This document shows, in pieces, positions 53,595-61,225 of a DNA stretch of 64,000 nucleotides. The position numbers and the translations under genes were made by a program. Origin of the DNA: JBNAVJ01 sp049700455 (GTDB lineage Bacteria > Bacteroidota > Ignavibacteria > Tepidaquicellales > Tepidaquicellaceae); assembly GCA_049700455.1 (NCBI GenBank), contig JBNAVJ010000010.1, positions 18,979-82,978 of the forward strand, read 5' to 3'. The notes under the pieces were generated by a model. It did not search any database. It was not told where the DNA came from and saw nothing but the letters and a program-made list of their open reading frames with translations. Positions within the stretch are counted from its first letter, which is position 1, and each line of letters begins with the position of its first letter.

Positions 53595-54554
53595 TTATTT
53601 ATACCTAAATTGTTTGATTTTATCACAGACAAGTTTAGAAAATTTTTCTGCACCTAAATAGTTGAGATGGTCATAATCTCTAAACAATTCATAATGACCG
53701 ATGAAGTCAGGCAGAATTGAGCAATCAACAAGTGGCAGGTTATACTTTCGAATAATTGAGACTGCTATATTAAAAGACTTATTGATACTGTAATCTCTAT
53801 TCATAAATTCTGGGGAGAGAACTATAAATAAACGCGTTTCTTTATTATTGAAGTTTTGAAGCAGATGTTCAAACGATTTTATGCAGACAGAATCAATTGT
53901 AGCATTTATTAAAACTTCTTCTTTTATTAATTCAAAAGGATTCAATCTTTCTGCTGCAACAAATTCAGGTGACAGCTGTTCATAAAAGGGACGAAAGCCC
54001 TTATACTGTAACTCAGATTTTAGAACATTTTTGACAATATTTATTGGCTGGGAGTTAAACCGATAAAGTTTTGAAATGGTTTTATACTTTTCAAAAGGAC
54101 TTTTGAGCTGAATTACGTGTTGTATATATTTACTGTCATTATAAAATGGTAGTAGCTCAGAGAGCCGCTCATAATTATAATTACTCTTTATCAGTATGTT
54201 GGGGTCAAGATTAAATACAATAATTTCAGGCTGATATCTTTCGAGGATAGATGATGTGATAGCATCAAGAAAGATTATTCCCTGTCCTGGTATTCCGCCA
54301 TTATAACAACTCATCCCAAGTTCGCTTTCAAAAACACGACTATCATAGTTTTTATCAGTCCGTGAACTGCCTATAAGCAAGATTTCATCGTTTGCAAAAT
54401 GGAGAAGATATTCTATTTTTGCAAACTTACCTGCCTTTTGCCTTTTGAAGCCATTTTCTATGATAGCGCCAAGAACAAAATCCAGTACGTAAACTAAAAC
54501 TATAATAATTAAAACCTTACTAAAAAATCTTAATATTTGTTTTTTTACATTCAT
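53595..54554 (-). CDS. SGNH-hydrolase-like partner of the MBOAT acyltransferase
   Basis: This 319-aa protein has one N-terminal membrane helix (about 12-32) and an extracytoplasmic domain. The SGNH elements are visible: the block-I serine in LLIGSSRTDKNY (Ser64), a GIPGQG loop after CYNGG (84-91, oxyanion/Gly block), FNLDPN (116-121) and the C-terminal Asp-x-x-His at D293/H296 (DYDHLNYLG). This resembles AlgX/AlgJ and DltD-like proteins that finish acyl transfer started by an MBOAT protein. The gene shares one base with the upstream MBOAT gene, so the pair is co-translated. The glycan or wall substrate is unknown. A degenerate DltD homologue is the alternative reading. Confidence 0.65.
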   Translation of the reverse strand: MNVKKQILRFFSKVLIIIVLVYVLDFVLGAIIENGFKRQKAGKFAKIEYLLHFANDEILLIGSSRTDKNYDSRVFESELGMSCYNGGIPGQGIIFLDAITSSILERYQPEIIVFNLDPNILIKSNYNYERLSELLPFYNDSKYIQHVIQLKSPFEKYKTISKLYRFNSQPINIVKNVLKSELQYKGFRPFYEQLSPEFVAAERLNPFELIKEEVLINATIDSVCIKSFEHLLQNFNNKETRLFIVLSPEFMNRDYSINKSFNIAVSIIRKYNLPLVDCSILPDFIGHYELFRDYDHLNYLGAEKFSKLVCDKIKQFRYK

Positions 54555-56026
54555 TAGAACTGGAAATAAATAAACTGACTACCATCAAAGACACCAAGCA
54601 AAAAAATTGCTGCTACTATTAGAGCAATGCTTATTAGACGCACAGCAAGTTTTGGGTTGGTAAATATTAAAATTCGGCCGGCTAAAAATTCTATTTTTAA
54701 TTCATATAGAACGAGTGCTATGATAGCAAGTAATGAATATGCAAATGAGCTCCCATCAACATTATCTCCAATAAAAAGTGGTCCACTGAATGAGAAAATC
54801 TTAGTTAATATTGTTATTGAAACAGTAAGGTTTTGTGAACGGAAAAAGACCCAGAGTAGAGAAACTAACAAAAAAGTAAAAACAATCTGGAAAGATATTA
54901 ACAATGAAGAGTTGTGTTTTAGATATAGTAATTTACGGATTCTGGCTCTGGTAGTTTTGAAAGCACGGGAAGTTAATAGTAAGATACCGTGTCCAAGTCC
55001 CCAGATAACAAATGTCCAGCTTGCTCCATGCCAGAGTCCGCAAAGAAAAAATGTTATTAAAGCAGCAATCCCATAAATTAGGATTTCTTTTTGTTTGGTA
55101 TTTGCTATTAGAAGTTTGCGGTTCAGTGTATACGAAATAGGTAAGAAGAGGTAATCTCTAAACCATACTGAGAGGCTTATATGCCACCTCCTCCAGAATT
55201 CGGTAATTGAACGAGATAAATAAGGCAATCGGAAATTCTCTATCAGGTCTATTCCCATAACGCGAGCGGCACCACGTGCTATATCCGTATATCCAGAAAA
55301 ATCACAGTATATCTGAAAGGAGAAAAAAACTGTTGCCAGAAGTAACGATAATCCGGAATGATGAATATAATGTCCATAAATAGTATTCACATAAATAGCA
55401 AGTCTATCTGCAATTACTAATTTCTTTAAGAAACCAATAAGCATAAGTTTTAGTCCCTCAGAAATTCTATTATCATCAAAGTGATGTTCAGACTTAAGTT
55501 GTGGTAATAAGTGTTGAGGTTTCTCTATAGGTCCTGCTACAAGTTGTGGATAAAACATAACGTAGGTTGCATAAATACCCGGATGTTTTTCGGCTTTATA
55601 ATTACCCCTATAAACTTCAATAGTATAGCTCATTGCCTGGAAAGTGTGGAAAGATAAACCAATCGGCAGAATAATATTCAAATCGACAAAGTGATTAGTT
55701 ACACCAAGCAGATTAAAAATTGCAGATATGTTTTCGCCAATGAAATTATAATACTTAAAAAAGCCAAGAACTCCAAGATTTGCAACTAAACTCATTATTA
55801 GAAATACCTTGCGCTTAAATCCAGTGTGTTTTTCAATTAGTATTCCTGCAAAGTAATCTACTGTGATAACAAAGAGTAAAATTAAAATGTAAACCGGGAT
55901 AAAAAACATATAGAAATAGCTACTGGCAAGTAAAATCAGCAGCCATCGGAATTTGTGAGGAGTTATAAAATACAGTATTGTTACAATAATGAAGAAAAAT
56001 ATGAAATGAATTGAGTTAAATAACAT
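54554..56026 (-). CDS. MBOAT-family O-acyltransferase (AlgI-like)
   Basis: This 490-aa polytopic inner-membrane enzyme moves acyl groups (usually acetyl) across the membrane onto surface polymers. The family pattern is strong: MLFNSIHFIFFF at the start, NLGVLGFFKYYNF, LPIGLSFHTFQAMSYTIEVYRG, FYPQLVAGPIEKP, FQIYCDFSGYTDIARG, ITEFWRRWHISLSVWFRDYLF (H282) and the catalytic His333 in FFLCGLWHGASWTFV. It lies 6 nt from the upstream membrane protein gene and overlaps the SGNH gene by one base, forming a three-gene operon. By analogy with alginate and cellulose acetylation, it probably O-acetylates an exopolysaccharide or lipid-linked sugar. Confidence 0.9.
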   Translation of the reverse strand: MLFNSIHFIFFFIIVTILYFITPHKFRWLLILLASSYFYMFFIPVYILILLFVITVDYFAGILIEKHTGFKRKVFLIMSLVANLGVLGFFKYYNFIGENISAIFNLLGVTNHFVDLNIILPIGLSFHTFQAMSYTIEVYRGNYKAEKHPGIYATYVMFYPQLVAGPIEKPQHLLPQLKSEHHFDDNRISEGLKLMLIGFLKKLVIADRLAIYVNTIYGHYIHHSGLSLLLATVFFSFQIYCDFSGYTDIARGAARVMGIDLIENFRLPYLSRSITEFWRRWHISLSVWFRDYLFLPISYTLNRKLLIANTKQKEILIYGIAALITFFLCGLWHGASWTFVIWGLGHGILLLTSRAFKTTRARIRKLLYLKHNSSLLISFQIVFTFLLVSLLWVFFRSQNLTVSITILTKIFSFSGPLFIGDNVDGSSFAYSLLAIIALVLYELKIEFLAGRILIFTNPKLAVRLISIALIVAAIFLLGVFDGSQFIYFQF

Positions 56027-56032
56027 TGCTAA

Positions 56033-57814
56033 TTATTTTTTTCCAAACAGTGCATTATACTTTGCCATAAGAAACCCATTGGAGTCTTCTGTAATCTTTC
56101 GCTGTAATTCCTTAGCAAAAGTTTCCGAATCGTTTTTAATAGCTGATTTTATAATTGCAGGTTTGTAATAAATGTTATAAGGTTTAAGATACCTGTATTC
56201 ATACTTTTCTATAAGGTCTTTAAATTTGGGCTCATTTTTAAGAAAAAGATGGGTTTTATCATCCCAATAAATTAATTTCCACTCATCATCTTTTTGACTC
56301 AGATAATTTATTATACTTTTGTCAAGATAAGTCCCTACTGCTGCGTCTATCATCTGAACGGTTGGCCCTGCATAAGGTGTAGGCTGAAAAACAATGAAGT
56401 AATCAAAAGCAAATTGTGAGATTAATTTTTCATACCCTGCTAACCGGTTATATAAGGTAACGAATGAAAAATAAATGCTATCATTTAAATTTCTACTATC
56501 AATAAAATTTTTCTTTCCCCAGAAATTCCAAATAAAGAAACCTCCATAGTCAATGTTGTTGTATGGTCTCTGTCCAATCTGTTGAATATTATGTTCTTTT
56601 ATAAAGTCAAAAACTTTTACCGGAAAGGTCTCTTCATAAATTCCAACACCAAATATTTTAGCGAATCCCAGTACTCTGAATAATTTACCGTTTGGAATTA
56701 AAACTATCATCAATATTAAAAGGGCAGCAACTATAATCTTTGGAAGAGTAGCCTTTGAAACGAAAGAAACTCGCTTCTGGCTTTTGAGTAGAAATGTTCT
56801 TACAATTAAAACCAGCGGTATGAGTGCAACTATTATAAATTCTATGATAAATCGTACTGCTGTTAAAGAATATAAACCAAAAACAAGATAACTTAGAATA
56901 AAAAAATAATCTTTCCGTTTATAATAATGAAATAATACAGGAAGGAAACCGACAAGGAACAATATGTATAATATATTAAAAAACTTTCCAAGAAAGTTCT
57001 GATGAAACGGTGACATCCATTCATAGATACTATCTATCAACTTCATTTGTGTATGTTTGTAAGCGTAAATGAAGGTGTAAATATGATGTGGATTTATAAG
57101 CATTGCTATCAGAGAAAGTAGAAATATAAGGAGTAATTGGTATATTAAGTGGCGATGATATATATGAGAGCTAAAGTATTCATAAATTGTTACGAGAATA
57201 AAAATTCCAAGCAGTAATAAGCCCAGTGATATCCCCATATGAAAATTAGCCCAGAGCAGAAAAATTACTGGTATAATATATAGATATTTTTTATTAAGAT
57301 TCAGATATCGGAAAGAAATAATTATACCAAGTAAACCTGTGAATAGCAAATAAGAAATCATATGTGGTTTAATCTCAAGTCTATATCTAATTGCAAGCGC
57401 AAGAATTAACAATGCAAATATATTCAGGGGCAGGGGAAGATCGAATTTCCGAAACAGAAAAAAGAAGATTGAAAATAGTAACAAACCAATAATTATATTG
57501 ATAACATAAAGTCCGGGAAATCCTGTAAGATTGAACATTAAATATGTACTAACGTCCCAGAGCCATTCAAAGGGCACCCACGGCTGACCCTGTGTTATAA
57601 AGCCAAAGACATCAGCATCGGGAACAACCTTATTTTCTACAATATACTTTCCGGTGGAAATATGCCAGAAAAAATCATCTTCTCCATTAAGTTTTGATAT
57701 GTTCAGAAGAACAAAAAATCCTATGAATAATAAAACTAAAACCCTGTCATAATTTGTGGTTTTTGAAAACTCAATGTTTTTTGTAACTTTATTTTTAGTC
57801 TTTGATTTATCCAT
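56033..57814 (-). CDS. Polytopic membrane protein, GT-C-like, unknown function
   Basis: This 593-aa protein has a basic start and about 11 membrane helices between residues 24 and 380, then a soluble C-terminal domain of about 200 residues. The N-terminal motif EDDFFWHISTGKYIVENKVVPDADVFGFIT after helix 1 (key residues DDFFWH, about 46-51) recalls the acidic first loop of GT-C glycosyltransferases and of uncharacterised membrane proteins with 'D.D.WWHL..G..I'. The C-terminal region (QRPYNNIDYGGFFIWNFWGKKNFIDSRN) is also typical of that group. It is first in the operon with the MBOAT and SGNH genes, so it may supply or modify the lipid-linked glycan they acylate. That is inference. Confidence 0.62.
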   Translation of the reverse strand: MDKSKTKNKVTKNIEFSKTTNYDRVLVLLFIGFFVLLNISKLNGEDDFFWHISTGKYIVENKVVPDADVFGFITQGQPWVPFEWLWDVSTYLMFNLTGFPGLYVINIIIGLLLFSIFFFLFRKFDLPLPLNIFALLILALAIRYRLEIKPHMISYLLFTGLLGIIISFRYLNLNKKYLYIIPVIFLLWANFHMGISLGLLLLGIFILVTIYEYFSSHIYHRHLIYQLLLIFLLSLIAMLINPHHIYTFIYAYKHTQMKLIDSIYEWMSPFHQNFLGKFFNILYILFLVGFLPVLFHYYKRKDYFFILSYLVFGLYSLTAVRFIIEFIIVALIPLVLIVRTFLLKSQKRVSFVSKATLPKIIVAALLILMIVLIPNGKLFRVLGFAKIFGVGIYEETFPVKVFDFIKEHNIQQIGQRPYNNIDYGGFFIWNFWGKKNFIDSRNLNDSIYFSFVTLYNRLAGYEKLISQFAFDYFIVFQPTPYAGPTVQMIDAAVGTYLDKSIINYLSQKDDEWKLIYWDDKTHLFLKNEPKFKDLIEKYEYRYLKPYNIYYKPAIIKSAIKNDSETFAKELQRKITEDSNGFLMAKYNALFGKK

Positions 57815-57887
57815 AATAGAATTTGTTCTAAAATATATTATATCAAGCTTTTATTAAAGTTAATAAAAATAAACCAAAACACTTTTT

Positions 57888-58034
57888 ATGTTACAATGTC
57901 CCCTCTGTAAGTCAAGAGAGTTTAAGGTGCTTTATGATTTTAGTGGTGGTGAGTTTCAGGGATTCCCGATACCGGGAAAAGTTTTACGGTGTGTGGAGTG
58001 TGATTTTTTATATAAGAAATTTGAAAAAAGTTAG
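57888..58034 (+). pseudogene. 5' part of a frameshifted zinc-ribbon methyltransferase gene
   Basis: ATG 57888 opens a 48-codon frame with a zinc-ribbon pattern: C4 and C7 (CPLC), C35 and C38 (CVEC). This is the usual N-terminus of class I methyltransferases such as the one in the next frame. It stops at TAG 58032-58034, just after a run of six A (58024-58029). One more A, or a -1 slip on the A-run, would join it in frame to the methyltransferase domain that follows. The gene may be broken, mis-sequenced or decoded by slippage. Confidence 0.65.
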
Positions 58035-58738
58035 ATGAGGTTTATGACGATGTTTATGCGGAGGAGTATCTTGCGCTTAAAGAATATCATAGTGGAAACA
58101 AAACACGGGAGTTTTTCAAAAAGGTCCTACAGGAAAGTGGACGGGTGGCTGAAGGGAAAAAATTATTGGATGTAGGTTGTGGAGTAGGGACGACGCTTGA
58201 AGTTGCACGCGAGATGGGGCTTGAGGCTGAAGGAGTTGAACTGAATCAAAGACTTTCTGAAATTGTTAGGGGGAAAGGGTTTGTGGTCTATAATGATTTT
58301 ATTGAAAACCTAAATTTTGTCCATAAGTATGATATTATTCTGATGATAGACCTTATTGAACATCTAACTGACCCAATTGCTGTTCTGAATTCTCTTAAAA
58401 ATATTCTTACAGATGATGGTATAATTGTAATCTATACTCCTAACCATCGTTCGTTGATTGTCGGAGCATTCCGTTTGTTATATCTTTTAAGTTATAAAAA
58501 GCCCGCTGCTTTAACTTTTGCATCAAATCACATTTCGTTTTTTGATAATCATTCAATTAAAGTGGCAGCTATAAACTGTGGAATGAAAATCTATAAACAG
58601 TTCTTTGAAATTTTTACCAGCCAGAGAATGGGTGGCAGAGTCCAGCCAGTGATAGGATTTGTAATCTCTCTGATTGATCGACTTGGTTTTATTTTTGCAA
58701 AACGGCCTTTTCGTATGATTTGTTATCTGGAGAAGTAG
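58028..58738 (+). CDS. SAM-dependent methyltransferase, 3' part of frameshifted gene
   Basis: Read from the -1 frame after the A-run, this 236-codon part begins KLDEVYDDVYAEEYLALKEYHSGNKTREFF, a normal linker for the family. The class I methyltransferase fold follows: motif I LLDVGCGVGTTLEV, acidic EGVEL (end of strand 2), YDIILMIDLIEHLTDP (motif IV) and DDGIIVIYTPNH. A GTG at 58145 would give a 197-aa protein lacking the first helix, so it is probably not the natural start. With the 57888 part the full product would be about 282 aa. Zinc-ribbon methyltransferases of this kind often modify sugars or lipids of surface glycans, which fits the neighbouring acyltransferase operon. The substrate is unknown. 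Confidence 0.75.
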   Translation, partial: KLDEVYDDVYAEEYLALKEYHSGNKTREFFKKVLQESGRVAEGKKLLDVGCGVGTTLEVAREMGLEAEGVELNQRLSEIVRGKGFVVYNDFIENLNFVHKYDIILMIDLIEHLTDPIAVLNSLKNILTDDGIIVIYTPNHRSLIVGAFRLLYLLSYKKPAALTFASNHISFFDNHSIKVAAINCGMKIYKQFFEIFTSQRMGGRVQPVIGFVISLIDRLGFIFAKRPFRMICYLEK

Positions 58739-58829
58739 TGAGAAAGTAATTGATGGTGGCGAATGTACGGAACAATTATTTAAAAATTTGCTATTCAGAT
58801 TAAGAGCTTAGGATAGTGCTTAAATTGGA

Positions 58830-58860
58830 TTGAAAAAAGTAAAATTTTTAGTTAAATTTA
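58830..58860 (+). promoter_or_regulatory. Candidate promoter for atpD-atpC
   Basis: TTG at 58830-58832, 20-nt spacer, TAAATTTA at 58853-58860, identical in spacing and -7 box to the element before the subtilase gene at 9651. It lies 32 nt before the atpD ATG, in the 154-nt spacer after the methyltransferase gene. Confidence 0.4.
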
Positions 58861-58892
58861 TATTTTATAATTTTCGAAAACAAAATTAATCA

Positions 58893-60314
58893 ATGTCAGA
58901 TAACGGTTTAAATAAAGGAATTATTACACAGGTCATTGGTCCTGTTGTGGACGTTGATTTTAGTAATGGCAAGTTACCTGAGATTTATAATGCGCTGAAT
59001 ATAAAGCGCATTGATATTGAAGGCAGAGAAAACATTCTTGTTACTGAGGTTGCTCAACATCTTGGTGAAAACCGTGTGAGGACTGTAGCTATGGATTCCA
59101 CAGATGGACTTGTACGGGGAATGGAAGTTATTGATACAGGAAGACCAATTGAAATTCCCGTTGGACCAGAGATTTTAGGAAGGCTTATTAATGTTATCGG
59201 TCAACCAATAGATGGCAAAGAAGAAATTATTACAAAGCTAAAATACCCCATACATCGTCCGGCACCTTCCCTTGACCAGCTTTCTACAAAAAGAGAAATG
59301 TTTGAAACTGGTATTAAAGTGATTGATTTGATTGAGCCTTATACAAAAGGTGGTAAGACCGGACTTTTTGGAGGAGCAGGTGTTGGTAAAACAGTTATCA
59401 TACAGGAATTAATTCATAACATTGCAAAACATCACGGCGGATATTCTGTGTTTGCAGGTGTTGGTGAACGTACGCGTGAAGGTAATGACCTTTATCTTGA
59501 AATGACGGAATCAGGAGTGATAAAGAATACTGCTCTGGTATTTGGTCAAATGAATGAACCTCCGGGTGCAAGACTGAGAGTGGGACTAACTGGTTTAACT
59601 ATAGCAGAATTTTTCCGTGATGAACTTGGTAAAGATGTACTATTGTTTATTGATAATATTTTCCGTTTTACTCAAGCCGGGTCAGAAGTTTCTGCTCTGC
59701 TTGGAAGAATGCCTTCTGCTGTAGGTTATCAACCGACACTTGCTACTGAGATGGGTGCCTTGCAGGAAAGAATTACATCCACGATTAAAGGTTCTATTAC
59801 ATCAATTCAGGCTATATACGTTCCAGCAGATGACTACACGGACCCTGCTCCAGCAACGACATTTGCACACCTTGATGCGACAACTGAGCTATCACGAAAG
59901 ATTTCGGAACTTGGTATTTATCCAGCTGTTGATCCGCTGACTTCAACTTCAAGAATACTTGATCCGCTTGTTGTTGGAGAGGAACATTATAATACTGCTC
60001 AGGAAGTTAAAAAGATTCTTCAAACCTATAAGGATCTTCAAGATATTATTAATATTCTTGGTATGGACGAACTTTCTGACGAAGATAAGTTAGTAGTTCG
60101 CCGAGCGAGAAGAATTCAGAGGTTTCTTTCTCAACCGTTCCACGTTGCAGAAGCGTTTACCAATACTCCCGGAAAATATGTTAAACTTGAAGATACAATT
60201 AAAGGTTTTAGAATGATTCTTGATGGTGAGTGTGACGATATCCCAGAAAATGCGTTTATGCTCTGTGGTCCAATTGAAGATGTATTTGAAAAAGCAAAGC
60301 GAATGCAAAATTAA
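58893..60314 (+). CDS. atpD: F1 ATP synthase subunit beta
   Basis: This 473-aa catalytic subunit makes ATP from ADP and phosphate on the cytoplasmic F1 head. The P-loop is GGAGVGKT at residues 160-167. Further signatures are GERTREGND, LLFIDNIFRFTQAGSEVSALLGRMPSAVGYQPTL and YVPADDYTDPAPATTFAHLDATTELSR. Length is normal. Only atpC follows; the other ATP synthase genes are not in the window, as in several Bacteroidota and Chlorobi where beta-epsilon form a separate operon. A promoter-like element lies at 58830-58860. Confidence 0.98.
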   Translation: MSDNGLNKGIITQVIGPVVDVDFSNGKLPEIYNALNIKRIDIEGRENILVTEVAQHLGENRVRTVAMDSTDGLVRGMEVIDTGRPIEIPVGPEILGRLINVIGQPIDGKEEIITKLKYPIHRPAPSLDQLSTKREMFETGIKVIDLIEPYTKGGKTGLFGGAGVGKTVIIQELIHNIAKHHGGYSVFAGVGERTREGNDLYLEMTESGVIKNTALVFGQMNEPPGARLRVGLTGLTIAEFFRDELGKDVLLFIDNIFRFTQAGSEVSALLGRMPSAVGYQPTLATEMGALQERITSTIKGSITSIQAIYVPADDYTDPAPATTFAHLDATTELSRKISELGIYPAVDPLTSTSRILDPLVVGEEHYNTAQEVKKILQTYKDLQDIINILGMDELSDEDKLVVRRARRIQRFLSQPFHVAEAFTNTPGKYVKLEDTIKGFRMILDGECDDIPENAFMLCGPIEDVFEKAKRMQN

Positions 60315-60326
60315 TTTATAGCTACG

Positions 60327-60728
60327 GTGGGGGATTTTCTTGAACTGGAAATAGTGAGCCCTGTTAAAACGGTTTACAAAGGTAAAGTAAAATATGTTAC
60401 CGCGCCTGGTGTAATGGGACAATTTCAGGTTTTATATAATCACGCTGCAATGGTTGCTGCTTTGCAGATTGGAATTTTGAGATTTGAAGATAAAGATGGC
60501 AAGCTGCATAAGTTTTCTACCAGTGGTGGAATTCTGGAAGTTAAAGATAACGTTATTTCAGTTTTATGTGATGCTATTGAGTCACCTGAAGATTTAGATG
60601 TTGAACGTGCAAAACGTTCTCTTGAAAGAGCACGAAGAAGGCTTGATGGGTTGGAAGGCAAAATCGATAGAGAACGTGCTATGCTTTCTTTGTTGCGGGC
60701 TAAAAATAGACTTAAACTTTTAGAATAA
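60327..60728 (+). CDS. atpC: F1 ATP synthase subunit epsilon
   Basis: This 133-aa subunit of the central stalk regulates ATP hydrolysis. The N-terminal beta-sandwich (ELEIVSPVKTVYKGKVKYVTAPGVMGQFQVLYNHAAMVAAL, key residues GxxGxxxxLxxH) is followed by a full C-terminal helical hairpin (ERAKRSLERARRRLDG ... ERAMLSLLRAKNRLKLLE), so inhibitory control by the epsilon C-terminus is possible. The start is GTG 60327, 12 nt after atpD. The tRNA-Lys gene begins 28 nt after its stop. Confidence 0.94.
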   Translation: MGDFLELEIVSPVKTVYKGKVKYVTAPGVMGQFQVLYNHAAMVAALQIGILRFEDKDGKLHKFSTSGGILEVKDNVISVLCDAIESPEDLDVERAKRSLERARRRLDGLEGKIDRERAMLSLLRAKNRLKLLE

Positions 60729-60756
60729 TTTTTTTACATTACTTAGTTACAGAGAT

Positions 60757-60828
60757 GGGGATGTAGCTCAGGGGTAGAGCAATTGCCTTTTAAGCAATGG
60801 GTCGGAGGTTCGATTCCTCCCATCCTCA
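60757..60828 (+). tRNA. tRNA-Lys (anticodon TTT) downstream of atpC
   Basis: This is a 72-nt cloverleaf. Acceptor strand GGGGATG pairs with CATCCTC (one G-T). The D arm holds GCTCAGGGGTAGAGC. Anticodon stem ATTGC/GCAAT encloses CTTTTAA, giving anticodon TTT. The T arm is GGAGG-TTCGATT-CCTCC. The discriminator is A and CCA is not encoded. It lies 28 nt after atpC with no terminator between, so it is probably transcribed with atpDC and ends in the hairpin at 60828-60858. Confidence 0.97.
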
Positions 60829-60858
60829 CAAAATCAGTGATTTAATCACTGATTTTGT
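60828..60858 (+). terminator. Strong hairpin terminator directly after tRNA-Lys
   Basis: A perfect 13-bp stem (ACAAAATCAGTGA at 60828-60840 with TCACTGATTTTGT at 60846-60858) has a 5-nt loop TTTAA. The stem begins at the tRNA discriminator base, so transcription should stop within a few bases of the mature tRNA 3' end. The right arm itself supplies the T-run. Confidence 0.85.
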
Positions 60859-61225
60859 TTGTCCCTCTATTAATGTATGTATATTCAACTCAGATATATA
60901 ATTTGTAGAAAAGATTCTATAAACCTATCTGTTCGCCTATCCTTAAAGTTCACGTTCAAAAGCAGATAAACTTTTTAAGATATTACAACAGGACTTCAAA
61001 AAAATCCTATTGAAATAAAAAGGTAACTAACTTTCAACCATTAGTATTATAAAACCTGACTAATTCAAATATTTATAAGAAAACTAATATTAGATATTAA
61101 CTAACATAATTCATATATTACAAATATATAGTTAATAAATTAATACTTGACAATAAAAATTAAATAATCTATCTTTCACGCAATAGAGGGTAGGTATTTG
61201 TTCCTATTACTAAGTAGAAAGTGGG
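60859..61225. other. 367-nt AT-rich spacer between tRNA-Lys and cas3
   Basis: I found no gene or RNA here. The sequence is strikingly AT-rich and looks unlike its coding neighbours. The only element of note is the promoter-like site at 61147-61177. A tRNA gene on one side and a defence gene on the other would fit an island boundary, but no direct repeat of the tRNA end is visible in the window. Confidence 0.4.
61147..61177 (+). promoter_or_regulatory. Candidate promoter for cas3
   Basis: TTGACA at 61147-61152 fits a sigma-70 -35 box with 17 nt to TATCTT. Read as a Bacteroidota promoter it is TTG-N20-TATCTTTC (61170-61177, 7 of 8 to TAnnTTTG). It lies 48 nt before the cas3 ATG at 61226. Confidence 0.45.

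Noticed and set aside
58145..58738. Methyltransferase as an intact 197-aa gene from GTG 58145
   Set aside because: The frame is open well upstream and continues the family pattern back to the A-run at 58024. A start at 58145 would remove the first helix and the zinc ribbon.
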